Below are positions 9,155 to 17,236 of a stretch of DNA of 64,000 nt, piece by piece. A program made the position numbers and the translations under genes. This DNA is from Shewanella nanhaiensis (lineage in GTDB: Bacteria; Pseudomonadota; Gammaproteobacteria; Enterobacterales; Shewanellaceae): contig NZ_JAHZST010000007.1 in the NCBI RefSeq assembly GCF_019457885.1, forward strand, positions 186,001 to 250,000. The letters are read 5' to 3'. The notes under the pieces were generated by a model. It was given only the letters and a program-made list of their open reading frames with translations. It had not been told where the DNA came from and did not search any database. Each line of letters starts with the position of its first letter. The first letter of the stretch is position 1.

Positions 9155-9184
9155 AAAAAAGGTCGGCAATAGCCGACCTTTTTT
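9155..9184. terminator. Strong bidirectional terminator
   Basis: AAAAAAGGTCGGC (9155-9167) pairs with GCCGACCTTTTTT (9172-9184) around AATA. It lies between the convergent TRIC-type gene and mscS. Confidence 0.9.
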
Positions 9185-9212
9185 GTGTCTGAAAGTGAAT
9201 CACCTAAGCAAA

Positions 9213-10037
9213 TTATGCAGCTGGTGTTTCCTTCAGGTACAGATCCATTTGTGGATATGGAATACCGATATTTGCTTCATCCAGTGCGATCTTAATCTGC
9301 TCTAGCAGTTCAAAGTGCGCAGGCCAGTAATCACTGCCTTTAACCCAAGGACGAACAACAAAGTTAACTGAAGAATCAGCTAATTCAGCGACAGCAATAG
9401 TGTAAGCAGGATCTTTTAGAACATACTGATTATTTTCAACTATTTGAGTCAAGATCTTTCTAACATCGGCTAAGTTAGCATCATAAGAGACACCAATGAC
9501 TAGATCAACACGACGTGTATCCATCGCAGAATAGTTAATTATCGTTCCATCCATCATGGCTGAGTTAGGCGCAATAATAAGCTTGTTATCAGGTGTTAGT
9601 AACTTAGTTGAGAAGATAGTGATCTCATTAACGGTTCCGGCAATGCCGGCAGCCTCAACATAATCACCAACGCGGCAAGGACGGAACAGTACCATTAACA
9701 CGCCAGAAGCAAAGTTAGAGAGTGAACCTTGAAGTGCAAGACCAACGGCTAAACCCGCGGCACCTATTACTGCAACCAAAGAGGCTGTTTGTACACCGAT
9801 CTGTCCAAGTGTTGCCACAATTGTGAACACGAAGACTAGTGCCCATGCCATGTTCCCCACGAAAGAGACTACAGTTTCATCTATCTTTCTCTTAAGTAGC
9901 AACTTACAGGTTATCTTTTTCGCCAGTCCCGATAGATATTTACCGACAATGAAAATAACAATTGCTAAGAGAATTTTCATTCCATATGTCACGACAAGCT
10001 CAGGCACTTGCTCGAACAAACCTTCCAAGTTTTCCAT
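9213..10037 (-). CDS. mscS: Small-conductance mechanosensitive channel MscS
   Basis: This 274-residue inner-membrane protein forms a homoheptameric safety valve opened by membrane tension during hypo-osmotic shock. TM1 lies at about residues 18-38. The pore helix TM3 has the close-packed Gly/Ala pattern GAAGLAVGLALQGSLSNFAS around residues 92-111. It continues into the cytoplasmic beta domain (FRPCRVGDYVEAAGIAGTVN) and the vestibule domain. The length matches E. coli YggB (286 residues) with a shorter tail. ATG 10037 is preceded by TAGGGAG, a good ribosome binding site. It is transcribed alone, convergent with the upstream TRIC-type gene. Confidence 0.92.
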   Translation of the reverse strand: MENLEGLFEQVPELVVTYGMKILLAIVIFIVGKYLSGLAKKITCKLLLKRKIDETVVSFVGNMAWALVFVFTIVATLGQIGVQTASLVAVIGAAGLAVGLALQGSLSNFASGVLMVLFRPCRVGDYVEAAGIAGTVNEITIFSTKLLTPDNKLIIAPNSAMMDGTIINYSAMDTRRVDLVIGVSYDANLADVRKILTQIVENNQYVLKDPAYTIAVAELADSSVNFVVRPWVKGSDYWPAHFELLEQIKIALDEANIGIPYPQMDLYLKETPAA

Positions 10038-10147
10038 TTATTTACTCCCTAAAATGAGCCAAACCAAGTTTGGCTTTATTATTACTAACCCAACAATATT
10101 GAAAATTACTGGGTTAATTCAAAACCTATATTATGTAAAAATCGCAA

Positions 10148-10720
10148 CTAAGGCTCAACGAACAGCTCAACTCGTCGATTCATCGCCCTACCCTCTGGAA
10201 AGTCATTGCTTGCCACTGGGTGAGTGTCGGCCATGCCCATAACTTGGAAGCGATCAGGATTAAATCCTAAATCATCAACCAAAATCCGTTTTACATTGAG
10301 AGCCCGAAGATGAGATAGCGCCACATTACCAGCTTCAGCCCCAACCGAGTCTGTATGCCCAAGCAAACACAAATTAACGTCATGCTCCTGGAGAAAACGC
10401 TTTATACGAGTAAACACCTGCCACTGGATAAACATCACCTCAGCCTGAGCAAACTCAAAATTCAGCACTAAAGGCGTAGCTTGCGTACACGTCCGTGGAT
10501 AAAGCTGCTCATCCAAGGTCGGCAAACAGAGCCTATCAGTATCGACTTGTGCTCCACATCCGTTAGAGCGGACAGTGACTCCGACTTTGGTTTCTGGGCA
10601 GGCATCCTTAGCATCTGGAACCCCATCTCCATCACTATCCGTCCAAGTCCATGCCGAAGCAGACAAGCAAAACAGCAACCCAATAGAGAGAATAAAACAG
10701 ACAACCGCTCGCTTTATCAT
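10148..10720 (-). CDS. OmpA-family outer-membrane/peptidoglycan-binding protein
   Basis: The product is a 190-residue exported protein. The order is: signal peptide (residues 1-23, ending SASA), one thrombospondin type 3-like calcium-binding repeat DSDGDGVPDAKDACPET (about 28-44), a linker with paired cysteines, and a C-terminal OmpA-like domain (about 90-190). The peptidoglycan-binding signature is clear: LGHTDSVGAEAGNVALSHLR and later GRAMNRRVELFV. There is no beta-barrel, so it probably anchors to peptidoglycan in the periplasm like other short OmpA/TSP3 proteins. Its role is structural or unknown. The mscS start is about 110 bases downstream, so the two may be separately transcribed. Confidence 0.85.
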   Translation of the reverse strand: MIKRAVVCFILSIGLLFCLSASAWTWTDSDGDGVPDAKDACPETKVGVTVRSNGCGAQVDTDRLCLPTLDEQLYPRTCTQATPLVLNFEFAQAEVMFIQWQVFTRIKRFLQEHDVNLCLLGHTDSVGAEAGNVALSHLRALNVKRILVDDLGFNPDRFQVMGMADTHPVASNDFPEGRAMNRRVELFVEP

Positions 10721-10930
10721 ATTTATCCACCAGCCTAAGCTTTCACTTAACCCTTTAATTCTATATAAGCCCTATATAGCCCATGGAGGTAAATTAGACA
10801 ATCCGAAGTACAACTTTTACAAACTCCCACTATTTTATAACCTTCTGGCAATTCAGTAAATAGCCAGAACAAAACACTAAAATATAGTTTTAGATTAATA
10901 GTTATAAAGTGAGTAGAGCCGCTTGTTAAC

Positions 10931-11341
10931 TTATGCTGCCATCAGCCTGCTACGAACATTGTCATAGCACCAGTTAAATCCGATTGCATAGAAAAAGAAA
11001 AATATCAGAAAGCCCGCTTCCATCAACAGCGCTGCACCTAAACTGATATTTAAAAACCAGGCAACCAGTGGCACTGTAATAAAGATAATCCCCCCCTCAA
11101 AGCCCAATGTGTGAGCTATTCGCAGCGCCATACCTCTTGAAGCGCGATCACAACCAAACTGCCTATCGAACCAGATATTGTAAAAATAGTTCCAGATAAC
11201 AGCATATAAGCTGAGACCGATACCAACTATCATCAATGATGACGCATCCTTGCTACTAAACATGGCTGCCAGAGGAACAACAATAGTTAATGCCAAAAGT
11301 TCAAACATGATTGCGTGAAATACTCTCTCTTTAGTTTGCAT
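10931..11341 (-). CDS. PACE family efflux transporter
   Basis: The product has two tandem bacterial-transmembrane-pair (BTP) units, giving four helices in about 136 residues, as in Acinetobacter AceI, the founding PACE chlorhexidine pump. The hallmarks are KERVFHAIMFELLALTIVVP at the start of helix 1, with the conserved Glu in FELLAL. RIAHTLGFEGGIIFITVPLV begins the second unit, and both have the Trp-Asn-Tyr type ends (WNYFYNIWFDR, FNWCYDNVRSR). The start is placed at the ATG at 11339-11341 because an upstream extension would overlap the divergent regulator and lacks family similarity. Substrates of the family include biocides and short polyamines. The divergent LysR gene is the likely regulator. 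Confidence 0.87.
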   Translation of the reverse strand: MQTKERVFHAIMFELLALTIVVPLAAMFSSKDASSLMIVGIGLSLYAVIWNYFYNIWFDRQFGCDRASRGMALRIAHTLGFEGGIIFITVPLVAWFLNISLGAALLMEAGFLIFFFFYAIGFNWCYDNVRSRLMAA

Positions 11342-11426
11342 ATCTTTAAAGTCCAATAGATAACTTGCAGCCATTATCATCTGAATATATGATGATAAAA
11401 AGTTACTTACCATCACCTTTTCTGAT

Positions 11427-12305
11427 ATGTCTACTATCGAACAATTAACCTCTTTCATTACCACTGTTGAGTCAGGATCTTTTTCAGCAGCAGCACGTAA
11501 GCTGGGTAAGGTGCAATCAGCGGTAAGTCAAAACATAATGAACATGGAGATAGATACGGGTCTTGTGCTTTTTGACAGAAGTGGTCGCTATCCAGTGCTA
11601 ACAGCTAAAGGCGAGAAACTACTGCCACAGGCTAAAGCCGTTATCGCTCAGCATCGCCGTCTTACTCAGCAAGTCTGCGCATTAGAATCGGAAGAGTCGA
11701 AAAAACTCACCTTAGCTATCGATGAAGGGATCCCCTATGCCCACCTTATCGAACTGCTCCCGCAACTTGAGCAAAACCATCCAGAGTTGGAGTTGGAGTT
11801 TCTCTGCGCTTCAAGTCAGGATGTGATCCAACTCGTCTTAGATAAAAGAGCCACCACAGGCCTGGTATTTAGCGACAACCTATACCCGGAGTCGATTGAC
11901 TTCGAAACCTTGGGCACTGTAGAGTTCGAGCTTCTGGTCAGCCCCAAACACGCTTTAGCTCAAACGGATTCCCCCCATACGGATATGTTGAAGCTTCATC
12001 GACAACTTGTCATAAGCTCTAAAGGCTCGAAAACCACCTGGTTCAATCAGGCTCATTCACCGGATGTATGGCACGCTGATAACTACTATGTACTGTTGGA
12101 GCTAGCTAAATCGGGATTTGGCTGGACTTTACTTCCGCTTCACCTAGCAAAAGAGGCATTGGAGGCAAATACCCTTTGCCGAGTACCAGTTCAATTTGAG
12201 CAGCTGGGATGGCAAGCAAATGTGGATGTGATACAAGAAAACTCAATGACTTCCGAAGCCAACCACACCCTACGAGCTCTTCTACGTAGACTACTTAAGC
12301 AGTAA
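11427..12305 (+). CDS. LysR-type regulator divergent from the PACE pump
   Basis: The 292-residue protein has an N-terminal winged helix (residues 1-60: TIEQLTSFITTVESGSFSAA, then ARKLGKVQSAVSQNIMNMEI) and a LysR periplasmic-binding-like effector domain (about 88-290). The recognition helix SAVSQNIMNME is typical. The gene starts 85 bases from the divergent PACE gene. That is the same arrangement as AceR-AceI in Acinetobacter, where the LysR protein activates the pump in response to inducer. By analogy this is the local activator. The inducer cannot be inferred from sequence. ATG 11427 is the first in-frame start that preserves the full helix-turn-helix. Confidence 0.88.
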   Translation: MSTIEQLTSFITTVESGSFSAAARKLGKVQSAVSQNIMNMEIDTGLVLFDRSGRYPVLTAKGEKLLPQAKAVIAQHRRLTQQVCALESEESKKLTLAIDEGIPYAHLIELLPQLEQNHPELELEFLCASSQDVIQLVLDKRATTGLVFSDNLYPESIDFETLGTVEFELLVSPKHALAQTDSPHTDMLKLHRQLVISSKGSKTTWFNQAHSPDVWHADNYYVLLELAKSGFGWTLLPLHLAKEALEANTLCRVPVQFEQLGWQANVDVIQENSMTSEANHTLRALLRRLLKQ

Positions 12306-12374
12306 ATAACTAAGTATCAATCGCAGCTTTAATGTAAAGCTGCGACTTTCATATGTGCTAAGCAGTATGATTGA

Positions 12375-12884
12375 TTAAGAGTTAAGAGATGAGGCTTGTG
12401 CATACCAGTTTGACCACACAGTCTTTTCTGGCAGCTCAGCCTGTGATTGCATCCCTTCAAGAAGTCGAAGCAGTAATTCCCTGTCTTTGGCAACCGAAGA
12501 GTAGAAAAGAGGATCGTAAAAACAGCGTCGCTGCACAAGATCCAGCTGAGTATCAAACCCCAAATCAACGCCCTGTATGCACAGATCTCTTGCGCGCCGA
12601 TTAAGCTCAGTCACATCGCTGTCGGCCAGCAGGTGAGCTACCGGACCCAAGAGTAAAATAAGCGACATCCGACCCGGTGGTGTTTTCTGCCAATCATTAA
12701 GCTTCCCCTGTTTCGCGTCAGTTAATAACGCCTCCCAATGGGACTGAGTTTGGTTCGAAAGGGAACTCCTAACGACCCCCTCACCCTTGTTATATTCACT
12801 AAACCACTGAGTTATAAATTGCTCCACAAGGCCACCATCTACTTTATTTTTATGTAAATAATTGACCGTGAGAATATCACCCAA
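12375..12884 (-). CDS. DUF924-like protein, divergent
   Basis: The 169-residue frame resembles the DUF924 family of soluble all-helical proteins. Visible landmarks are an early Trp-Phe (FITQWFSEYN), the central NDWQKTPPGRMSLILLLGPVAHLL (family: W..TP.G.LA.ILLLDQ) and RRCFYDPLFYSSVAKDRELL (family: R.FLY.PL.HSE). Several conserved family residues (DQ..RN, HSE) are replaced. The only start available is TTG at 12884, because a stop codon lies two codons earlier, so the N-terminus may be eroded. It sits beside a MITE-like element at 12914. It may be a diverged gene or one on the way to being a pseudogene. Confidence 0.6.
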   Translation of the reverse strand: MGDILTVNYLHKNKVDGGLVEQFITQWFSEYNKGEGVVRSSLSNQTQSHWEALLTDAKQGKLNDWQKTPPGRMSLILLLGPVAHLLADSDVTELNRRARDLCIQGVDLGFDTQLDLVQRRCFYDPLFYSSVAKDRELLLRLLEGMQSQAELPEKTVWSNWYAQASSLNS

Positions 12885-12913
12885 TGCAAGACACTAGATG
12901 CTCGACTTTAGTC

Positions 12914-13184
12914 TATATACCCAAACAACTTCAAGATACAGGATTCAGCATGTCGAGAAGTGACAGAGTTCAAGGCATGAAATAGTAGGACTAGTTATTC
13001 TAATTCAATATTTCATAACACAGAAAAATGTTGCTTCTCGCCATGCCCTTCGGGAGTTCCCGTAGAATCGCTGCACTGCGTTAGTGATATCAACAAGGGA
13101 ATAACCATTATCCTCAATCACTGCCTTGTTCAGCTATCCTACGGGAGCTCTGAAACGAGCATCTTGAGGTAGCTTGGGTATATA
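12914..13184. mobile_element. MITE-like non-autonomous element, 271 bp
   Basis: The ends form an imperfect terminal inverted repeat of about 26 bases. The left end begins TATATACCCAAACAACTTCA and the right end, read on the minus strand, begins TATATACCCAAGCTACCTCA. The interior carries further partial palindromes (TTCGGGAGTTCCCGTAG near 13049-13065 against CTACGGGAGCTC near 13139-13150) and no coding frame. This is the structure of a miniature inverted-repeat element. Related TATACCCAAG-ended repeats are common in Shewanella and Vibrio genomes as I recall. The boundary TA/TATA may be the target duplication. Confidence 0.75.
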
Positions 13185-13221
13185 CAGCCCAGCTCACACG
13201 ACTAAGATCAAAATATGAGAT

Positions 13222-13250
13222 CAAAAAAGCGACCATAATGCTCGCCTTTT
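13222..13250 (-). terminator. Possible terminator after the DUF4136 gene
   Basis: AAAAAAGCGA (13223-13232) can pair with TCGCCTTTTT (13242-13251) around a 9-base loop. Read on the minus strand it is a short GC stem followed by Ts, 24 bases after the stop codon. Confidence 0.4.
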
Positions 13251-13274
13251 TAAAAACTTTAATTTAGCTAGTCG

Positions 13275-13844
13275 CTATTTAGCCTCTGGCTTTGGAGGGT
13301 AATTCATTAACATGGCAGCGATTGCCTGATTAACCACCTCAATGCGCTCCTCTGGAGTATTTTTATCGCGGATAGTATCGGCAACAGAACCTCTCCAGAT
13401 AAGTTTTCCAGACTCCCTATCAACCATATCTAAGATCAATGTACCCACTTCATATTCACGAACTGTAGTTTGGGTATGCATAGAGCCACTCATGCCCCAG
13501 CGAGGACCGTAATATGGGTTATAACCATAGTTGGTATTGAAAGTATCAACATTGATCTTCTTATCGACTTTAGTCAGGTAGTTAACCAACACATCAGCTG
13601 TAGTAGGATCGGTCAACTTAACACCTTTAAGCGACAACTGACTGTCAACAGCACTACGAACACGCTGATCCATTAACCCATCTAAGTGATAACTGCCATC
13701 TTGCGTCTTCTTCTCTACCCAAGCGTAGGTTTTGACATCACTGAAATTAGCCGCAGGATCATAATCTGAACTTGTTTTCATTGAGCTACACGCGCTAAGC
13801 GCACAGAGTGATAGTGCAGCCAAAACTACTTTAACTTGTTTCAC
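13275..13844 (-). CDS. DUF4136 lipoprotein
   Basis: The 189-residue product has a lipoprotein leader with lipobox LSAC (Cys19) followed by SSMKTSSDYDPAANFSDVKT. The pattern 'D.D...F....TYAW' is characteristic of DUF4136 proteins. The rest of the domain includes the 'DVLVNYLTKVDKKINVD' strand and the late GTLILDMVDRESGKLIWRG motif, which fits the family's beta-rich fold. Ser at +2 suggests outer-membrane sorting. The function of the family is unknown. It is transcribed alone, divergent from the Fur-box gene. Confidence 0.85.
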   Translation of the reverse strand: MKQVKVVLAALSLCALSACSSMKTSSDYDPAANFSDVKTYAWVEKKTQDGSYHLDGLMDQRVRSAVDSQLSLKGVKLTDPTTADVLVNYLTKVDKKINVDTFNTNYGYNPYYGPRWGMSGSMHTQTTVREYEVGTLILDMVDRESGKLIWRGSVADTIRDKNTPEERIEVVNQAIAAMLMNYPPKPEAK

Positions 13845-13953
13845 ATTAACCCCGTCGAATCCTAAAACTTACCGTGTATTATTCCTATCAGCTTACATAG
13901 CAATTTTATGTTCTACAACCAAATTTTCTGCTTCTAACAGCTTCCATACAGCT

Positions 13954-13989
13954 TGACTTACCCACCAATACAAATGATAATGATTATCA
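13954..13989 (+). promoter_or_regulatory. Sigma-70 promoter overlapped by a perfect Fur box
   Basis: TGATAATGATTATCA at 13975-13989 is a perfect 7-1-7 inverted repeat identical to the Fur consensus. TTGACT (13954-13959) and GATAAT (13976-13981) are spaced by 16 bases, so the operator covers the -10 element. Iron-dependent repression of the gene at 14013 is the direct prediction. The divergent DUF4136 gene begins 130 bases away on the other side. Confidence 0.85.
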
Positions 13990-14012
13990 GTTGGGACTTG
14001 AGAGGATCTATT

Positions 14013-14327
14013 ATGTTATGGTTTGTAGCAGCATTTATTATTGCTAGCGGAATTTTCAAGTTTGCTCCGGCAAACGTCACTAGTCAAACCATTGCAAAAT
14101 CAAGTAAAGATGGCTTAGGCCACATCAGTTTATCTGTACTGCCCATAGTGATCCTGACCTGGCTACTCATTACTATTTTTCAGGGAGAGGGTAATAGTTT
14201 TGGAGCAGCCTCCTTTGGGTTTATTGTCACAGCTTGCTCTATTGCACTTCCTAGAATGCACAAGTTCATCATTCCCTGTGCACTACTGACAAGTATCTCA
14301 CTGATAATAGGTGTTCTACATTCCTAA
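14013..14327 (+). CDS. Small Fur-controlled inner-membrane protein, unknown
   Basis: This 104-residue protein has about four hydrophobic segments: residues 1-18, 38-55, 63-80 and 85-102. It contains almost no charged residues except a short basic loop after segment 1. I do not recognise a family. The ATG at 14013 is chosen because AGAGGA at 14001-14006 is correctly spaced and because upstream codons would overlap the Fur box. The strong Fur operator implies expression under iron limitation, so a role in iron uptake, heme handling or metal stress is likely but unproven. No TonB, exb or siderophore gene adjoins it. Confidence 0.7.
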   Translation: MLWFVAAFIIASGIFKFAPANVTSQTIAKSSKDGLGHISLSVLPIVILTWLLITIFQGEGNSFGAASFGFIVTACSIALPRMHKFIIPCALLTSISLIIGVLHS

Positions 14328-14512
14328 AAGTTTACTTCAGGATAATAGAGCACTCTAAAAATAACAGCGCTACTTAGCCCTATGTAATCTCCCATTTTAA
14401 CACTGGCATACTGCCGCTCAGCCGCTTTTTATCTCTAAACTTAACGATTAGCTCCCACAATTTTCATCATTTTGTTAAACTCCCTCTATTATCGATAATT
14501 GATGACTCTCTC

Positions 14513-14842
14513 ATGAAAAAAGATTCAAACGTAACACTTGTCTATAGTACCGATGTGGGTCGTATCGCACCTGAAAAAGAGGTTCAGGAAGCCCCACAAG
14601 GTGATGGTATTGTCAGGATCCATAAAGACAGCAAAGGTCGCAAAGGCAAAGGTGTTTCGGTTATTAAAGGTTTAGCGTTAAGCGAAAAAGAGCTTAAAGC
14701 ACTAGCGCAAAAATTAAAAAAACAGTGTGGCTGTGGTGGTACGGTTAAAGAGTTTACTATCGAAGTTCAAACCGATAATAGAGAGCAACTTAAAACCTTA
14801 CTTGAAAAACTTAATTACCAGGTAAAACTTGCCGGTGGTTAA
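14513..14842 (+). CDS. yciH: SUI1/eIF1-like translation factor YciH
   Basis: The 109-residue protein has a basic, Gly-rich N-terminal linker (KDSKGRKGKGVSVIKGL) followed by the SUI1 domain with LKKQCGCGGTVKE and a C-terminal QLKTLLEKLNYQVKLAGG. This is the bacterial homologue of eukaryotic eIF1. It has been implicated in fidelity of start selection and in translational repression during stress. The length equals E. coli YciH (108). ATG 14513 is the natural start. The gene seems to be transcribed alone, about 40 bases ahead of yqgE on the same strand, so read-through is possible. Confidence 0.92.
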   Translation: MKKDSNVTLVYSTDVGRIAPEKEVQEAPQGDGIVRIHKDSKGRKGKGVSVIKGLALSEKELKALAQKLKKQCGCGGTVKEFTIEVQTDNREQLKTLLEKLNYQVKLAGG

Positions 14843-14883
14843 GTTAGTCCTCTGCTAACTTTATCCCCTATGTGGAGCTAAAG

Positions 14884-15444
14884 ATGAACAGTTTACAGAA
14901 CCATTTGTTAATCGCCATGCCCTCTTTGCAGGATACTTTTTTCGAACGTTCGGTGATCTATCTCTGCGAACATGATGAAAAAGGCGCAATGGGGCTTATG
15001 ATTAACCGGCCTATCGGCATAGATGTCAACGAGCTTCTAAAACAGATGGAGCTCGATGAAGAGCCTGATCCCATCACCTCTCTTGGCTCTGCGGTGCTTA
15101 TCGGTGGACCCGTTAACCAAGAGCGGGGCTTTGTACTACATACTCCACAAACAAACTGGAATAATAGCCAAAGTCTTACCGATGAGATTATGCTGACCAC
15201 CTCCCGAGATGTATTGACCTCTCTAGGAACAGATGCGGCGCCAGAAAACTTTATTGTCACTCTCGGTTACGCAGGTTGGAGTAAAGATCAACTTGAACAG
15301 GAGCTCGCTGAAAATACTTGGCTCTCTATTCCTGCGACTAAGGAACTACTGTTCGACATAGGTTTTAACGATAGATGGCAGCAAGCGACCGAATCGCTCG
15401 GTTTTGATATCTGGCAGCTCTCTAATCAGAGTGGGCATGCCTAG
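14884..15444 (+). CDS. yqgE: YqgE/AlgH family protein (UPF0301)
   Basis: The product of about 186 residues begins [20 protein letters not shown], which is the family N-terminus. It continues with [20 protein letters not shown] and the [13 protein letters not shown] loop, both invariant in YqgE. Start ATG 14884 is preferred over GTG 14872 because GGAG at 14874-14877 is at the right distance. The function is unknown; in Pseudomonas the homologue was named algH for an alginate phenotype. Linkage to ruvX immediately downstream (48 bases) is conserved across gammaproteobacteria and points to one transcript. Confidence 0.93.
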   Translation: MNSLQNHLLIAMPSLQDTFFERSVIYLCEHDEKGAMGLMINRPIGIDVNELLKQMELDEEPDPITSLGSAVLIGGPVNQERGFVLHTPQTNWNNSQSLTDEIMLTTSRDVLTSLGTDAAPENFIVTLGYAGWSKDQLEQELAENTWLSIPATKELLFDIGFNDRWQQATESLGFDIWQLSNQSGHA

Positions 15445-15492
15445 CTCCTTATTCAGCACAAAAATATTAATCAAACAGGATATGCATAATCT

Positions 15493-15912
15493 ATGAGTTC
15501 ACAAACTGTCTTAGGCTTCGACTACGGCACTAAGAGTATAGGTATCGCAATAGGACAATCTCTGACAGGAAGTGCCAACCCACTACTTTCAATAAAGGCT
15601 GTGGATGGGATACCTAAGTGGGAAGAGATAGGTATGTTGATCGAAGAGTGGAGGCCGGATCTCGTCGTTGTGGGCCTGCCGCTTAATATGGATGGCTCTG
15701 AGCAAGAGATGACGCAAAGAGCAAAAAAGTTTGCCAACAGGATAAATGGGCGGTTCGGTGTTAAAGTAGAGACACAAGATGAGCGCTTGACCACTGCTGA
15801 TGCCAAGACCAGACTCTTTGAGATGGGTGGTTATAAAGCCCTAACCAAAGGCCAAGTTGATGCCATGTCTGCGGTATTGATTGTCGAAAGTTACTTCGAG
15901 AGTTTGTACTAA
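15493..15912 (+). CDS. ruvX: RuvX/YqgF RNase H-fold nuclease
   Basis: The 139-residue protein has the RNase H-like fold of Yqg[21 protein letters not shown] with the first catalytic Asp, [19 protein letters not shown] with the conserved NMDG, and DERLTTADA with the second acidic pair. YqgF is reported to trim the 5' end of pre-16S rRNA and was named RuvX from Holliday junction activity in some bacteria. It is nearly always next to yqgE, as here. Length and start agree with the E. coli protein (138). Confidence 0.94.
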   Translation: MSSQTVLGFDYGTKSIGIAIGQSLTGSANPLLSIKAVDGIPKWEEIGMLIEEWRPDLVVVGLPLNMDGSEQEMTQRAKKFANRINGRFGVKVETQDERLTTADAKTRLFEMGGYKALTKGQVDAMSAVLIVESYFESLY

Positions 15913-15936
15913 AAGCCATAGCGTGAAGCAGGCCTT

Positions 15937-15961
15937 AAAAAGGGAGCTAGGCTCCCTTTTT
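15937..15961. terminator. Bidirectional terminator between ruvX and hemH
   Basis: AAAAAGGGAGC (15937-15947) pairs with GCTCCCTTTTT (15951-15961) around TAG, with A and T runs on both sides. It serves both convergent genes. Confidence 0.92.
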
Positions 15962-15972
15962 AGTTATATATC

Positions 15973-17004
15973 TTAAAGGTAAGGCTTAACTAAATTCGCC
16001 ATCATCTTGATATGTAACTCGTCATCATTCAATGCAGGAATATAGCGGTACTGTTGCCCCCCCGCCTCTTCAAATATAAGCCTGTTCTCTTCGGCGATCT
16101 CTTCCAATGTTTCTAAACAATCAGCACTAAATGCCGGGCATACAACTGCGATATCTTTGATATCTTGCCCAGGAAGAGACTCCATAGTTGCATCTGTATA
16201 GGGGGTTAGCCATTTTGCTTTACCAAATCTAGACTGGAACGTCGCAATATACTGCTCCTCACTTAAGCCTAACTGCTCGACTACAAGTTTTGTGGTCTGC
16301 ATGCAGAAACAGTAGTAAGGATCACCAAGGTGCAAGTTTCGTTCAGGCATACCATGGTAGGACAACACGAGTTTTTGAGGTTGACCATTCTTAGCAAAAT
16401 CACGTTTTATCGATTCAACCAAGGCATGAATAAAATCAGGATGTTGATGATAAGTATTGATAAAGTGCAGTGAAGGAAGGTAGCGCCAGCTAGTTAACTC
16501 CTTGGCTATCGCATCAAATACCGAGCCTGTTGTTGGCGCTGCATATTGAGGATAAAGAGGCAGAACCACCATCTTATCCACTCCCTCATTGTGCATACGC
16601 TTTAAGGTTTCTGATACCGAAGGGTTACCGTAACGCATACAAAACTCAACACTGATATCTTGCTCACTTTCCAGCTCGCCAGCATTGTCTTTTAAGTAAC
16701 TCGCGAGTTTTTCAGTCTGCTGGCGAGTTATCTCCATCAGTGGAGAACCCTTATCAGTCCATACCTGCTTGTAAAGTTCAGCAGATTTCGCAGGTCTAAT
16801 ACGCAAGATAATGCCATGTAGAATCAACATCCACACTAACTTTGGGATCTCAACAACCCTTGGGTCTGATAAAAATTCAGCCAAATAGCGCCTAACAGCG
16901 GAAGGTGTCGGCTCATCGGGTGTGCCAAGGTTGACCAGCACAACCCCAGTCTTTCCCCGCTTAGTGTGTGCCACGTCTTTCGATAAACCTGAATATTTAG
17001 CCAA
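15973..17004 (-). CDS. hemH: Ferrochelatase
   Basis: This enzyme inserts Fe2+ into protoporphyrin IX at the last step of heme synthesis. The N-terminal KTGVVLVNLGTPDEPTPSAV and the following RRYLAEFLSDPRVVEIP are the family start. The active-site His is in VLSYHGMPERNLHLGDPY. The GKAKWLTPYTD and CPAFSADCLETLEEI motifs follow. A CFCMQT stretch and several other Cys residues are present, but I cannot say from sequence that an Fe-S cluster exists. The length of 343 is close to the family usual (320-340). It is transcribed alone between two terminators. Confidence 0.95.
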   Translation of the reverse strand: MAKYSGLSKDVAHTKRGKTGVVLVNLGTPDEPTPSAVRRYLAEFLSDPRVVEIPKLVWMLILHGIILRIRPAKSAELYKQVWTDKGSPLMEITRQQTEKLASYLKDNAGELESEQDISVEFCMRYGNPSVSETLKRMHNEGVDKMVVLPLYPQYAAPTTGSVFDAIAKELTSWRYLPSLHFINTYHQHPDFIHALVESIKRDFAKNGQPQKLVLSYHGMPERNLHLGDPYYCFCMQTTKLVVEQLGLSEEQYIATFQSRFGKAKWLTPYTDATMESLPGQDIKDIAVVCPAFSADCLETLEEIAEENRLIFEEAGGQQYRYIPALNDDELHIKMMANLVKPYL

Positions 17005-17131
17005 GTTAGCCTCTTTAAATTTGGTGCAATTACCGAGTATTAAACCATAGTTTGAATCAATATCTTAAGCCATTTGTCGTCAAAAGGTAGACCTAGGACA
17101 AACTTCAAAAGATTCCTGTGATTAAGCGCAT

Positions 17132-17160
17132 AAAAAAGGCTCTTGTTTATCACAAGAGCC
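17132..17160 (-). terminator. Terminator of the pilT-pilU transcript
   Basis: GGCTCTTGT (17138-17146) pairs with ACAAGAGCC (17152-17160). On the minus strand the stem is followed by a run of six Ts (17132-17137). Confidence 0.88.
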
Positions 17161-17236
17161 CTATTGAGCGAGCATAAGAAGATACGTTGTAGCTAAGCTT
17201 TGGCTCACTCTACTTAATGGGTTGATGGTTATTTAT

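Noticed and set aside
10931-11464. Long form of the PACE gene starting at 11464
   Set aside because: It would overlap the divergent LysR coding region by 38 bases and adds 41 residues absent from the family.
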